In this document: one piece after another, positions 54,314 to 63,416 of the stretch
Numbering within the stretch: position 1 is the stretch's first letter
How the letters are laid out: the number at the start of each line of letters is the position of its first letter
Origin: CAYWBU01 sp942491525
Lineage (GTDB): Bacteria > Desulfobacterota > Desulfomonilia > UBA1062
Assembly (NCBI GenBank): GCA_942491525.1
Contig: CALOBW010000030.1
Location: 248,001 to 312,000, forward strand
Length of the DNA: 64,000 nt
Direction: 5' to 3'
Program-made: the position numbers and the translations under genes
The notes under the pieces: model-generated
Database searches by the model: none
What the model saw: only the letters and a program-made list of their open reading frames with translations
Told to the model about the DNA's origin: nothing

Positions 54314-55465
54314 ATGATTCCAGCCTTGATTGCATTTTATGTCTTATTCCCGGTCCTTGTGATCTGGCTCTGCTACCGTTTTGAATTCTTCAACAAGCTC
54401 GGGGCCGTAATTATCTGCTATATCGTGGGCATCACCCTGGGCAACATCGGCATCCTGCCCGAGGGTGTGGCCGGTCTGCAGGACACCCTGAGCAGCGCGG
54501 CCGTTGCCGTTGCCCTGCCCCTGTTGCTCTTCTCCATGGACGTCAGGGCCTGGCTCAAGCTGGCCGGCAAGGCCATTATCTCCATGCTGGGCGCCACCGT
54601 GGTAATCGTGGCCGTGGCCTCCCTGGCCGTGATTATGATCAACGGCCAGGTGGAGGAAGCCTGGAAGCTCGGCGGCATGGCCATCGGCGTCTATACCGGC
54701 GGCACCCCCAACCTGGCCGCCATCAAGGCCGCCCTCAATGTTGACCCGACAACCTTCATCATCATCCACACCTACGACACCCTCTTGAGCCTGATCTACA
54801 TCATTCTGGCCATGAGCGTGGCCCAAAAGTTCTTCAACCGCTTCCTGCCCAAATTCCAGTTTGCCGATGCCGAGCAGGAGGCCGACGACCTGGAGGCTGA
54901 GGACATCCACTCCTACGCCGGCATCTTCAAACGTGATACGGTGCTCAGACTGCTGGGTGCAACCCTGCTGTCCGGCCTGATCCTGGCCAGCGCCCTGGGC
55001 ATCGCCAGCCTCTTTCCGCAGTCATACACAACCTCCATCACCATCCTGATGATCACATCGCTGGGCATCGCGGCCTCCTTCGTGCCCCAGGTGCGCGCAA
55101 TCGATAAAACTTTCCAGCTCGGCATGTACATCATCCTGGTCTTCTGCCTGGTGGTGGGATCAATGGCCAACCTCAAGGATCTGATCAACATCAACTGGCA
55201 CCTGATGTTCTTCGTGACCTTCTGCATCTTCGGCTCGCTCATGCTGCACGCCCTCTTCTGCAAAATATTCGGCATCGACACCGACACCTTCATCATCACC
55301 TCGGTCTCGGCCATCTGCTCGCCGCCCTTTGTGCCGGTGGTGGCCAGCGCGCTTAAGAACAAGGAGATCATCCTCTCGGGTCTGACCACCGGCATCATCG
55401 GCTACGCCATCGGCAACTACCTGGGCATCAGCTGCGCCTACATACTCAAGGCCCTGCTGGGCTAA
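54314..55465 (+). CDS. DUF819-family membrane transporter
   Basis: The start is the ATG at 54314, with AACAGGAGGAG upstream. The 383-aa protein has about ten membrane segments and family features such as GVYTGGTPNLAAIKAAL at about 136-152 and the late SVSAICSPPFVPVVASALKNKE. DUF819 proteins are inner-membrane transporters of uncertain substrate. The PLP decarboxylase starts 11 bases downstream, so a substrate or product of that enzyme is a reasonable guess for the cargo. Confidence 0.85.
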   Translation: MIPALIAFYVLFPVLVIWLCYRFEFFNKLGAVIICYIVGITLGNIGILPEGVAGLQDTLSSAAVAVALPLLLFSMDVRAWLKLAGKAIISMLGATVVIVAVASLAVIMINGQVEEAWKLGGMAIGVYTGGTPNLAAIKAALNVDPTTFIIIHTYDTLLSLIYIILAMSVAQKFFNRFLPKFQFADAEQEADDLEAEDIHSYAGIFKRDTVLRLLGATLLSGLILASALGIASLFPQSYTTSITILMITSLGIAASFVPQVRAIDKTFQLGMYIILVFCLVVGSMANLKDLININWHLMFFVTFCIFGSLMLHALFCKIFGIDTDTFIITSVSAICSPPFVPVVASALKNKEIILSGLTTGIIGYAIGNYLGISCAYILKALLG

Positions 55466-55476
55466 CTGGAGGAAAT

Positions 55477-56988
55477 ATGCAAATACCTGAACACGGCAGA
55501 GATTATAATAAAGTACTGGAAGAGATGCAGGCATTCCGCGGCGAGGACGCCAACTACCTGGACGCGCGCGTCTGGTCGCTGGTCTACCATCTCAACCATG
55601 AGCACACCGACTTCCTGAAGCAGGCCCACGGGCTCTACTTCTCGGAGAATGCATTAAACCCCATGGCCTTCAAGAGCCTCAAGCGCTTCGAGCATGAGGT
55701 GGTGCGCATGGCCGCCAGCCTGCTGCACGGCGACGATAAGGTGGTCGGCACCATGACCTCGGGCGGCACCGAAAGCTGCCTGCTGCCGGTCCTGACCTAC
55801 CGCGAATATGCCAAGTCAAAACGCAAACTGCCCTTCAAACCCGAGATGATCGCGCCCGAGAGCATTCATGTGGCCTGGGAGAAGGCCGCCAAATATTTCG
55901 GCGTCAAGATGGTGCATGTGCCCCTCAAGGATGACTGCCGCATGGACCTGGAGGCGGTGCGCAAGAAGATCAACCGCAACACCATCCTCATAATCGGCTC
56001 GGCGCCCTCCTATCCGCATGGGGTAATCGACCCCATCGCCGAGCTGGGCCGGCTGGCCCAGAGCAAGAACATTCCCCTGCACGTGGACTCCTGCCTGGGC
56101 GGCTTCCTGCTGCCCTTTGTGGAGCAGATCGGCTATAAAATTCCGCCCTTTGACTTCCGTGTGCCCGGCGTGACATCCATATCCGCTGACGTGCACAAGT
56201 ACGGCTTCGCGGCCAAGGGCGCCTCAACCATCCTCTACCGCAGCATGGACTACATGCAGCACCAGTTCTTCATCCACGAGGACTGGCCCGGCGGCGTCTT
56301 CGCCTCCCCGGCCCTGCTCGGCACCCGCCCCGGCGGAGCAATCGCCGCGGCCTGGGCCGCGCTGAACGCCATCGGCCAGGAGGGCTACCGCAAAATTGCC
56401 ACCGAAATCATGGGGATCACCAACCAGCTCAAAGAGGGCATCAACGCCATCGAGGGGCTGGAGATCATGAGCAACCCCGAGATGAGCGTCTTCGCCTACC
56501 GATCGACCGACCCCGAGATCAACATCTTTGCCGTCGGCGACATCATGGAGGAACGCGGCTGGCACATCGACCGGCTGCAGCGCCCCGAGGGCCTGCACGC
56601 CATGGTCACCCCGGCCCACGCCAAGGTCGTCCCGACCTACCTGAGCGACCTCAGGCAGGCCGTGGCAGAGGTCAAGGCCAACCCTGGCCTGGCGGCCAAG
56701 GGCAACGCCGCCATGTACGGCATGATCGCCAACGTGCCCTTCAGGGGCATGATCAAGAAGGAGGTCAGCAAGATGATGCAGGATATGTACGGACCCGCAG
56801 GCCAGATTACCAACAATATTGATGGACTGAAGTTCACTATGACTAAAGGGTGTCAACCTAAACTCTTTACCGAAGTGGTAAAAAAATTAGAAAAGGATAA
56901 AAAGATAGAAAGAACTGGTGAACTCAAATATAGTTCGACGAATATTCATAAAGCGCCAAAATATAATATCAAGGTAATCACACAATGA
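55477..56988 (+). CDS. PLP-dependent decarboxylase/lyase (sphingosine-1-phosphate lyase-like) with a foreign C-terminal tail
   Basis: Residues 1 to about 443 form a group II decarboxylase-type fold I enzyme like bacterial sphingosine-1-phosphate lyase relatives: MTSGGTESCLL near 93, HVDSCLGGFLLPF near 204 and the PLP lysine in SADVHKYGFAAKG near 244. The natural family end appears at MMQDMYGPAG (coding to about 56808). The last 60 residues (ITNNIDGLKF ... KYNIKVITQ) are AT-rich in codon use, Lys-rich and unrelated to this family. They resemble the end of a three-Cys-motif partner (TcmP-like) protein, as expected upstream of DUF5131. GGAGG precedes the ATG. The native substrate is unknown. Confidence 0.8.
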   Translation: MQIPEHGRDYNKVLEEMQAFRGEDANYLDARVWSLVYHLNHEHTDFLKQAHGLYFSENALNPMAFKSLKRFEHEVVRMAASLLHGDDKVVGTMTSGGTESCLLPVLTYREYAKSKRKLPFKPEMIAPESIHVAWEKAAKYFGVKMVHVPLKDDCRMDLEAVRKKINRNTILIIGSAPSYPHGVIDPIAELGRLAQSKNIPLHVDSCLGGFLLPFVEQIGYKIPPFDFRVPGVTSISADVHKYGFAAKGASTILYRSMDYMQHQFFIHEDWPGGVFASPALLGTRPGGAIAAAWAALNAIGQEGYRKIATEIMGITNQLKEGINAIEGLEIMSNPEMSVFAYRSTDPEINIFAVGDIMEERGWHIDRLQRPEGLHAMVTPAHAKVVPTYLSDLRQAVAEVKANPGLAAKGNAAMYGMIANVPFRGMIKKEVSKMMQDMYGPAGQITNNIDGLKFTMTKGCQPKLFTEVVKKLEKDKKIERTGELKYSSTNIHKAPKYNIKVITQ

Positions 56989-57766
56989 GCACAAGCAAAA
57001 TCGAATGGACCGAAAGCACCTGGAACCCTACATCCGGATGCACAAAAATATCTACTGGCTGCAAAAATTGTTATGCCGAACGTATGGCCAAACGACTACA
57101 AGCAATGGGGATATCCAAATACAAGGATGGATTCCAATTGGCTATACACCCAGAGGTACTCAACGAACCATTCTCATGGAAAAATCCCAAATTTGTCTTC
57201 GTCAATTCGATGAGTGATCTATTCCATGAAGATATGCCTTTAGAATATATCAAAAAAGTTTTTACAGTAATAAATGAAAACCCTAAGCATACATTCCAAG
57301 TCTTAACAAAGCGTGCTGAGATTTTAGAAGAATATTCACCTCATCTTAATTGGACAAAAAATATATGGATGGGGGTAACAGTTGAGGATCAGACCTGCGT
57401 ATCACGCATAGATAACTTGAGAAAAACTTCCGCCACTGTAAAATTTCTATCAATGGAGCCACTACTAAGCAATATATCTGATATTAACCTAACAGATATC
57501 GATTGGGTTATAGTTGGAGGAGAATCTGGTCCTGGAGCCAGACCCATGAATGAAAGTTGGGTGCTAAACATCAAAAACCAATGCTCAGATTACAACGTAC
57601 CATTCTTTTTTAAGCAGTGGGGTGGTGTTAACAAAAAAAAGGCAGGGCGACTACTATTGGGAAAAACTTGGGATCAAATGCCTATAACTCATCCCATAAT
57701 GCAAAAAGAGGTACATTTTTAAACATTCCTTTCAACCTCACTACCAATCTCAGAATATATCCGAGC
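56809..57766 (+). other. Low-GC acquired island interrupting the decarboxylase 3' end
   Basis: From about 56809 the base composition drops sharply and the codon use becomes A/T-ending; high-GC sequence returns at about 57767. The island carries about 180 bases of a gene 3' end, fused in frame to the decarboxylase, and the whole DUF5131 gene. No transposase, integrase or clear flanking repeats are visible. Confidence 0.65.
56985..57722 (+). CDS. Phage Gp37/Gp68 family protein (DUF5131)
   Basis: A 245-aa protein opening with KIEWTESTWNPTSGCTKISTGCKNCYAERMAKRL (about 5-38, quoted in part), the Cys-x6-Cys-x2-Cys motif of the phage Gp37/Gp68 family, which is radical-SAM-like. Later family blocks are VFVNSMSDLFHEDMP, GVTVEDQ, FLSMEPLL and WVIVGGESGPGARPM. 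It occurs in phages and in mobile loci, often beside a three-Cys-motif partner gene. Its ATG overlaps the stop of the chimeric upstream frame (ATGA). Codon use is AT-rich, unlike all neighbours, so it was acquired. Confidence 0.9.
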   Translation: MSTSKIEWTESTWNPTSGCTKISTGCKNCYAERMAKRLQAMGISKYKDGFQLAIHPEVLNEPFSWKNPKFVFVNSMSDLFHEDMPLEYIKKVFTVINENPKHTFQVLTKRAEILEEYSPHLNWTKNIWMGVTVEDQTCVSRIDNLRKTSATVKFLSMEPLLSNISDINLTDIDWVIVGGESGPGARPMNESWVLNIKNQCSDYNVPFFFKQWGGVNKKKAGRLLLGKTWDQMPITHPIMQKEVHF

Positions 57767-58267
57767 TCACCCCTGCCTCTCCCTAACCTCAGCAATCACC
57801 TCAGCCCCAACCACATCCATCTTCTCAAAGGCATCAGCATCAAAGAGGGCAAACTCGCCTTGAGCCGTAGCGCAAATGTTGCCCTCACTGTCCTCAATCT
57901 GAGCAGCCATGATGGCGCGGCGCTCGTCGAGATGTTCGTGCACCCAGCCGCTCACGCTCAGCTCGCTCTCGATCAGGATGGGTTTCCTGAACCTGACATT
58001 GATCTCCTTGGTCAGGATGAAGCGCTTGAGCAGATGGATGGCGCTCCAGGCCATGGCCTCATCCAGCAGGGCCGAGATGATGCCGCCGTGCACCAGGTTG
58101 TGCCAGCCGCGCATGTATGCCGGCACGGTCACGGTCGAGTAGAGTTTCTGACCGTCGGTGGCAAAGCGCATCTTGAGACCGTAGGGGTTCTCAGAACCGC
58201 AGCAAAAGCAGACCGTGTCGATGCCCTCCAGCTCAACTAACTCTCCATTTTCCATAGGACTATCCAT
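57767..58267 (-). CDS. PaaI/YiiD-like hotdog thioesterase
   Basis: The start is the ATG at 58265-58267 with GGAGG four bases upstream, giving 166 aa. The hotdog core reads MRGWHNLVHGGIISALLDEAMAWSA (in part at about 50-74), the PaaI-type HGG-x-DE pattern, with HGG and the catalytic-type Asp/Glu in LLDEAM. A short Cys pair (CFCCGSENPYGLKM) precedes it, as in many proteins of this subgroup. It would hydrolyse acyl-CoA esters. It faces the DUF5131 gene and diverges from the STAND-type regulator. Confidence 0.82.
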   Translation of the reverse strand: MDSPMENGELVELEGIDTVCFCCGSENPYGLKMRFATDGQKLYSTVTVPAYMRGWHNLVHGGIISALLDEAMAWSAIHLLKRFILTKEINVRFRKPILIESELSVSGWVHEHLDERRAIMAAQIEDSEGNICATAQGEFALFDADAFEKMDVVGAEVIAEVRERQG

Positions 58268-58378
58268 CACGCCTCCAGCACCACTTAGCCTAGCATGTGC
58301 GACCGACCAGATCAATCTTGCGAACTCTAAACACATCATCTAAAGATAGTGTATTGAACAGACAGCAACGAGGGCTAT

Positions 58379-61288
58379 TTGAAGCAACAGATCATCAGAC
58401 ACGAGGCGCTGGCCCACTGCCAGCTGCTCTTTCAGGACGACTTCAACCTACTGGTCATCGAGGGCCAGGCCGGCCAGGGCAAGACCACCCTGGCCCAGCA
58501 GCTCAGAGAGTGCGCGCCCATCAGGACCATCTGGCACAGCTGCCAACCGGCCGAGGCCGACCCCCTGAGCTTCTGCCAGAACCTGGCCGTCAGCCTCAAG
58601 CTGCCGCCGCTCACACCGATGATGACCGACTACCTGCAGCTGCAAATCTGCCGGGCGCCCCTGGATGACTGCCTGCTGTTGCTGGACGACTACCATCTGA
58701 TCATGGAGCAGCCCCGCAACCTTGAGCTGCTGGAAAGTATGCTGCTCAAGAGCGGTCTCAAACTGGGACTGATCACCCGCCATTACCGCGAAAAAATCGG
58801 CCAGGAGCGCCAGACCATCTTCATCGACAACGAACTGCTGGCCATGAACCTGGATGAGACCGCCAGCCTGCTCACGGCCCAGACCCCCCTGGCCGCGGCC
58901 AAGGTGCGTCAGATCCACGCGCTGACCGAGGGCTGGGCCAGCGGCATCTGCCTGATCCGGGAGCGTTTGCGCCACGGCAACCATGAGCTGCCGGCCGGCA
59001 ACATCCTGCAGGCCATGGATCTGATCAGCGAGACCCAGAGTCCCGAGCTGATCATGCTGGCCAATTTGGAACGCATTCCGGCCGGCCTGCCGCAGGACAG
59101 AGCACTTCTGGACGATCTGGCCGCCCGGGCCTGCTTTGTGCGCCGGGACGAAACCCACTACACCCTGCACCAGCTGCTGAGGGAGGCCCTCAGCAGGCGC
59201 CAGGCCTCCCTGAGTGCCGCCTTCAGGCATCAATGGGCCCAGCGCGCCGGCCAGTGGTGCCTGGATAACGGCCTGATTGAGGAGGGCCTGACCATCCTGG
59301 CCATGGGCAACTGTTTCGACCAGCTCAGGGAGGGCATCAGGGAGCACGGCATGGGTTTGCTGGCCCTGGGGCGTTTCAGCCTGGTCGACGCACTGCTGGA
59401 CAACCTTTCAGACCGGCTTGAGGACCCCTGGCTGCAACTGATGCGCGGCACGATCCTGCTGGCCCTCAAGCCCGAGGAGACCAGGCCGTGGCTGGTCAGG
59501 AGCCTCAAGGGCATGCAGGCCGCCGGCGATCACGAGGGCGAACTGCACGCCACGGCGCGCCTGATCGAGTATGAGGCCCTGATGGGCGGCAGCTTCGGCC
59601 AGATCGACATGAGCCGGGCCGTCAGCCTGCTGGGCAACCATCCGCTCAACCTGCTGGCGGCCATCGCGCTGGGCTCCTGCTACGCCCGCAACGGCGATGA
59701 CGCCGCCGAACTGGTCAGGCGGCTGCAGAACAAGCTGGCCCAGTCCAGCTGCAGCCAGCTCGATCTCTTCAGCTCACTGGTGCCCTGCGTCCACCAGATC
59801 CTGCGCACCGACGTCAACAGGGCCCTGCTAATCCTGGACCGCTACGTCTCGACCGATTCGGCCCTCAGCCCGGCCGGTCTCTTCGCCATCCACTTCGCCC
59901 TGCTCAACATCCTCAGGATCAGGGGCCGCGATTTTAAGCTGACCAACGACTACATCCAGAGCCGCTTCCACCATCTGCTCTCACGCTCCCACCTGGGCGG
60001 CCTGCAGAGCCTCTGGCTATCGGGACGGCACCTGAGCGAGGACAACGCCCAGCTGGCGCTTGAGACGCTGATGGCCGCCGACACCCGCGACTGCCGCAAT
60101 CTGCAGGCCATCGCAAGCTCCTGGCAGGTCCTCTACCTGGCCCAGCTGGGCCGCCACCAGGAGGCCGCCCGGGTTGCCGCCGAAGCCTGGGAACTGCGCC
60201 AGCAGGAGGGCGGCTACTACTATACGCGCCAGTGCCGCATCATCCTGGCCTGCGCCCGCAGCCTCGACCCCGAGGACAGCGCGGCGGCCGCTGAGCTCAG
60301 CCAACTCATAGGTGAGCACTCCGACCATCAGGACGCCTCGATCCAGGCCATGGCCCAGGGCTACCTGGCCAGGTGCCAGCTGCAGCGCGGCCAGCAGGCC
60401 CAGGCCCTGCGCTACACCGAGGCGATGCTGATCACCCTCGGCGGCATCGACTGCTGCAACTTCATGGGCTTTGCACCCCGCACCTTTGAGCCCCTGCTGG
60501 TGCTGGCCGTCAAGCATACGCGACAGACCGCCCGGGCCAGGATGATCGCCAACCAGCGGCTCGGCCTTGACATTCTGGACGACGGCAGCCTGGTGCCGCG
60601 GATCAAGGTTGAAGCCCTGGAAGGCGGCAAACTTGAACTGAGCCACGCCGGGCGCCGGCTGAAACTGCACTCCGCCCAGCAGGTGGAGCTGCTGAGCGCC
60701 ATCATCAGGTCCGGCGGCGGGCAGCTGAGCGCCCACCGGCTGCATGACGTTCTCTGGCCGGGCCAGGAGTACAACCGCGCCCGCCTGGCCAACCTCATGA
60801 AGCGGCTGCGCAGCCAGATTGAGACGCTCAGCGGCCAGAAACAGCACTATCTGACCATCCGCGGCGGCTGCGTCATCCTGCAGCACCTCTGCTGGGACGA
60901 CACGAACGCCGGCCTGCTGGAGGGCATCGACCTGCTGACCGAGCAACGCCCCTGGAGCGCCGCCGTGCCGCTGCTGCGCGCCTTTGACCAGCTGCGCCGG
61001 CCCACGGTTCTGCCGGCCGACCCGGACCTGGTGCGCCGGGCGGCCCTGCTCTGGTGCCCGCAGCTCAAGCAGACCCACGATCCGGAGCTGGCCATCAAGA
61101 TCGCCGAGCAGGCCCGCAGGCATACGCCCCGCGATGCGCGCCTCAGCCGCCTGACCTACGACCTGCTGATGGAGAACAACCAGAAGGCCCAGGCCCTCAA
61201 TCTGGTGGATGAACTGCGCTGCAACCTCAGAGACTACCCGCCCGAGGGCCGCGAAACAGTCATGGACAGTTTCTGGAATGGCTCGTGA
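58379..61288 (+). CDS. STAND-type ATPase regulator (MalT-like) with internal SARP/OmpR-type winged helix
   Basis: A 969-aa regulator. It must start at the TTG at 58379 (GAGGG four bases upstream): a stop lies eight codons before and no ATG or GTG precedes the P-loop. Walker A is GQAGQGKTT at about 29-37 and Walker B is DCLLLLDDYH at about 97-106, as in MalT/LuxR-type STAND proteins. A helical TPR-like sensor region covers about 280-730. A winged helix of the OmpR/SARP kind (RRLKLHSAQQVELLSAIIRS ... YLTIRGG) lies at about 757-830, followed by a BTAD-like helical end. It probably controls the adjacent lipoprotein genes. Confidence 0.8.
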   Translation: MKQQIIRHEALAHCQLLFQDDFNLLVIEGQAGQGKTTLAQQLRECAPIRTIWHSCQPAEADPLSFCQNLAVSLKLPPLTPMMTDYLQLQICRAPLDDCLLLLDDYHLIMEQPRNLELLESMLLKSGLKLGLITRHYREKIGQERQTIFIDNELLAMNLDETASLLTAQTPLAAAKVRQIHALTEGWASGICLIRERLRHGNHELPAGNILQAMDLISETQSPELIMLANLERIPAGLPQDRALLDDLAARACFVRRDETHYTLHQLLREALSRRQASLSAAFRHQWAQRAGQWCLDNGLIEEGLTILAMGNCFDQLREGIREHGMGLLALGRFSLVDALLDNLSDRLEDPWLQLMRGTILLALKPEETRPWLVRSLKGMQAAGDHEGELHATARLIEYEALMGGSFGQIDMSRAVSLLGNHPLNLLAAIALGSCYARNGDDAAELVRRLQNKLAQSSCSQLDLFSSLVPCVHQILRTDVNRALLILDRYVSTDSALSPAGLFAIHFALLNILRIRGRDFKLTNDYIQSRFHHLLSRSHLGGLQSLWLSGRHLSEDNAQLALETLMAADTRDCRNLQAIASSWQVLYLAQLGRHQEAARVAAEAWELRQQEGGYYYTRQCRIILACARSLDPEDSAAAAELSQLIGEHSDHQDASIQAMAQGYLARCQLQRGQQAQALRYTEAMLITLGGIDCCNFMGFAPRTFEPLLVLAVKHTRQTARARMIANQRLGLDILDDGSLVPRIKVEALEGGKLELSHAGRRLKLHSAQQVELLSAIIRSGGGQLSAHRLHDVLWPGQEYNRARLANLMKRLRSQIETLSGQKQHYLTIRGGCVILQHLCWDDTNAGLLEGIDLLTEQRPWSAAVPLLRAFDQLRRPTVLPADPDLVRRAALLWCPQLKQTHDPELAIKIAEQARRHTPRDARLSRLTYDLLMENNQKAQALNLVDELRCNLRDYPPEGRETVMDSFWNGS

Positions 61289-61394
61289 TACCTCTTTGTT
61301 ACCCCCGCATAAAATGACCATTGGCCACCACCGACCTCCCGCGTTTTAAATTGGCTTAGCTGCAAGGCAGCCAATAAACATCGAGGAGAGCAGA

Positions 61395-62471
61395 ATGAAG
61401 AGATGGCTAATAGTTTTAGGTTTGCTGCTGCTGTGCGGCTGCATCGAGGATAATGCTAATTTCAGTGATGAGGAGCTACTGGCCGTCTTCAGCCAGCTGG
61501 GTAGCGGCTCCGGCGGCGTCTATGTCGGCGGCGGCTATGCCGTATTCGAGGACAAGCAGCTCGGGCCGGAGGGTGGTCCTTCCACAAAACCATGCTACTG
61601 GATTGATGGCGTGCTGCATGAACTGCCCATGCCTGACGGCTACACGGAGGGCTATCTCATCAGCCTGGCCAGAGAATCCGGCCACACCTATGCAATCGGC
61701 GTCCTTTACGGCACAACCAGTGGCAAGCCCGCCCTCTGGATTGACGATATCCTGCAACCTGGCATGTTGGCTGAATTTGAAAGAGTATACCAGCTGCCGA
61801 TAACCGTCAAAAACGGAACCGTGCATGCAATCGTAAGATCCTTTGCCGGCGAGTGGTACTGGAACAGTAACGGAGTCAACCAGAAACTGACCGAACACTG
61901 GGCCAGCGCAGCAACGCTGCTGCAAAAGGGCGAGAAACTCCTCTGGGCCGGCATGAAAGACTCTAAAGCCTATCTCTTTGAACTACCCATGGGCGGCGGC
62001 ACCGAAAACATGACCGAACTGCCCGCACCGACCGCTAACTCCAGGGCCTACCACGTCTTTATCGACGGTAGCGACATCTATGCCAGCGGCTACTATCGCA
62101 ACGCATCCAATCAGGATATTCCGGGCTACTGGAAGAATGGTGGAGCGTTCACTCCCGCCTACGGCGAATCATTCAGCTGTGACAATATTAACTCCATATA
62201 CAGCGGCATGATCAATGGAGAGCTGGTTTCAGTAACATCCCTGGCTAAAGATGGCAGCTCATCAGTTTTCGCCGGCACCAGCAGCGCCTCACAAAAGGTG
62301 GGGGTACATGACGGCTACGATATCCCCTGCAGTTTCAAAAACAACAACCTGATAATCGCCGGCCTGTACGATGCAACCGGCACATACTACCTGCAGGGCG
62401 GCGAGAAGTATGACCTGCAACTGCCGGCCACCCCGGGCTATGCCGTGGCTGCAACAGTCTGGGTGGATTAA
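61395..62471 (+). CDS. Lipoprotein with propeller-like repeats, copy 1
   Basis: A 358-aa lipoprotein with lipobox LLCGC at about 12-16 followed by IEDNANFSDEELLAVFSQL. The body has repeated short units such as IYASGYYRNASNQDIPGYWKNG and TYAIGVLYGTTSGKPALWIDD, in which an aromatic-x-x-G strand is followed by a Trp-Ile/Lys-Asp/Asn turn, suggesting a beta-propeller of about six to eight blades. GAGGAGAGCAG precedes the ATG. It follows the STAND-type regulator by about 100 bases. Function unknown. Confidence 0.72.
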   Translation: MKRWLIVLGLLLLCGCIEDNANFSDEELLAVFSQLGSGSGGVYVGGGYAVFEDKQLGPEGGPSTKPCYWIDGVLHELPMPDGYTEGYLISLARESGHTYAIGVLYGTTSGKPALWIDDILQPGMLAEFERVYQLPITVKNGTVHAIVRSFAGEWYWNSNGVNQKLTEHWASAATLLQKGEKLLWAGMKDSKAYLFELPMGGGTENMTELPAPTANSRAYHVFIDGSDIYASGYYRNASNQDIPGYWKNGGAFTPAYGESFSCDNINSIYSGMINGELVSVTSLAKDGSSSVFAGTSSASQKVGVHDGYDIPCSFKNNNLIIAGLYDATGTYYLQGGEKYDLQLPATPGYAVAATVWVD

Positions 62472-62486
62472 CCACAAACTTTGATA

Positions 62487-62513
62487 TTGGGCCGGGTCAC
62501 ATGCCCGGCCCAA
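62487..62513 (+). terminator. Hairpin after lipoprotein copy 1
   Basis: TTGGGCCGGG, loop TCACATG, CCCGGCCCAA forms a ten-pair stem. The U tract after it is weak. Confidence 0.7.
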
Positions 62514-62651
62514 AGCTGACAACTTTTCAGACAATTACCTTAAATCGTTACTCTTTTGTTACTCCACCCCAGAATCTCCCTTGGTTAAACCAGGCAGACG
62601 CGCAATCATGCGGCCGGCACTAAGCCCGCAATCTGAGACTTGGGAGAGATG

Positions 62652-63416
62652 ATGAAAAGATTAACCTTAGCTTTAACAGTGCTGCTCCTGCTGAGCGGCT
62701 GCGGCGACAACGACGATATCGATCTGGCCCTGCTGGCCCTCATGAGCCAGGATATGGGTCCCAGCCTGCATGCGGCCGGCGTGGCCGCAACAGCCGACAA
62801 GCTTATCGCCTGCCACTGGACTGACGGACGCCTGACCGAACTCGAACACCCCGCCAACTTGAGTGCAGATAGTATCTACACCGCGCTGCAGGAGGATGGC
62901 CACACCTACATCGTGGGCGTACTCAAGGATAACGCCGCCGGTAGGGATTATATTGCAATCTGGATCGACGGCGTGCTGGATGCCGACAATATTCATGATG
63001 TCATTAACATTGAGACCAGACATTCATTCACTCTCCAGAACGGCACTGTCCACGGCATCCTAGAGCGATATTTTGACGGTGGCGGCAGCGACTATCTCCA
63101 GTACTGGCAGTGGAACAGCCAAGACGGTTTTGTGCAAGAGATCGCAAATGCCAACCTGGACGCGGACAATGACCATGAATATAAAATGGCCTACCACTCG
63201 CTCTCCATCCAGGGCGACCAGCTGGTCTGGTGCGGCTACAACCAGGAGACAAACAAGGCCCCGGCCATCTTCAAGCTCTCACTGACCGACGGCACCCGAC
63301 AACCTCTACTCCGAAGTCCAGCGCGACCTGCTGCTGCCGATCCACATCTCGGCCATGATGGCCAACGACACCTTCCTGCGCGACTGGATCATCGACGGCG
63401 AACAGGACATCGATAA
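62652..63416 (+). pseudogene. Lipoprotein with propeller-like repeats, copy 2, truncated
   Basis: The start is the ATG at 62652, with GGGAG five bases upstream. A lipobox (LLSGC) is followed by GDNDDIDLALLALMSQ. The first 215 residues or so parallel copy 1: EDGHTYIVGVL, IWIDGVLDADN, LQNGTVHGIL and the late FKLSLTDGT. At about 63297 the similarity ends abruptly; the frame then reads a nonsense Pro/Arg/His-rich tail to a stop at 63414-63416, while another frame codes a sensor protein. The gene lacks its last third and is broken by a deletion or misjoin. Confidence 0.7.

Noticed and set aside
60017..61321. A 434-codon minus-strand frame opposite the STAND-type regulator
   Set aside because: Its translation is low in motif content and mirrors the codon bias of the sense gene; no start signal is seen.
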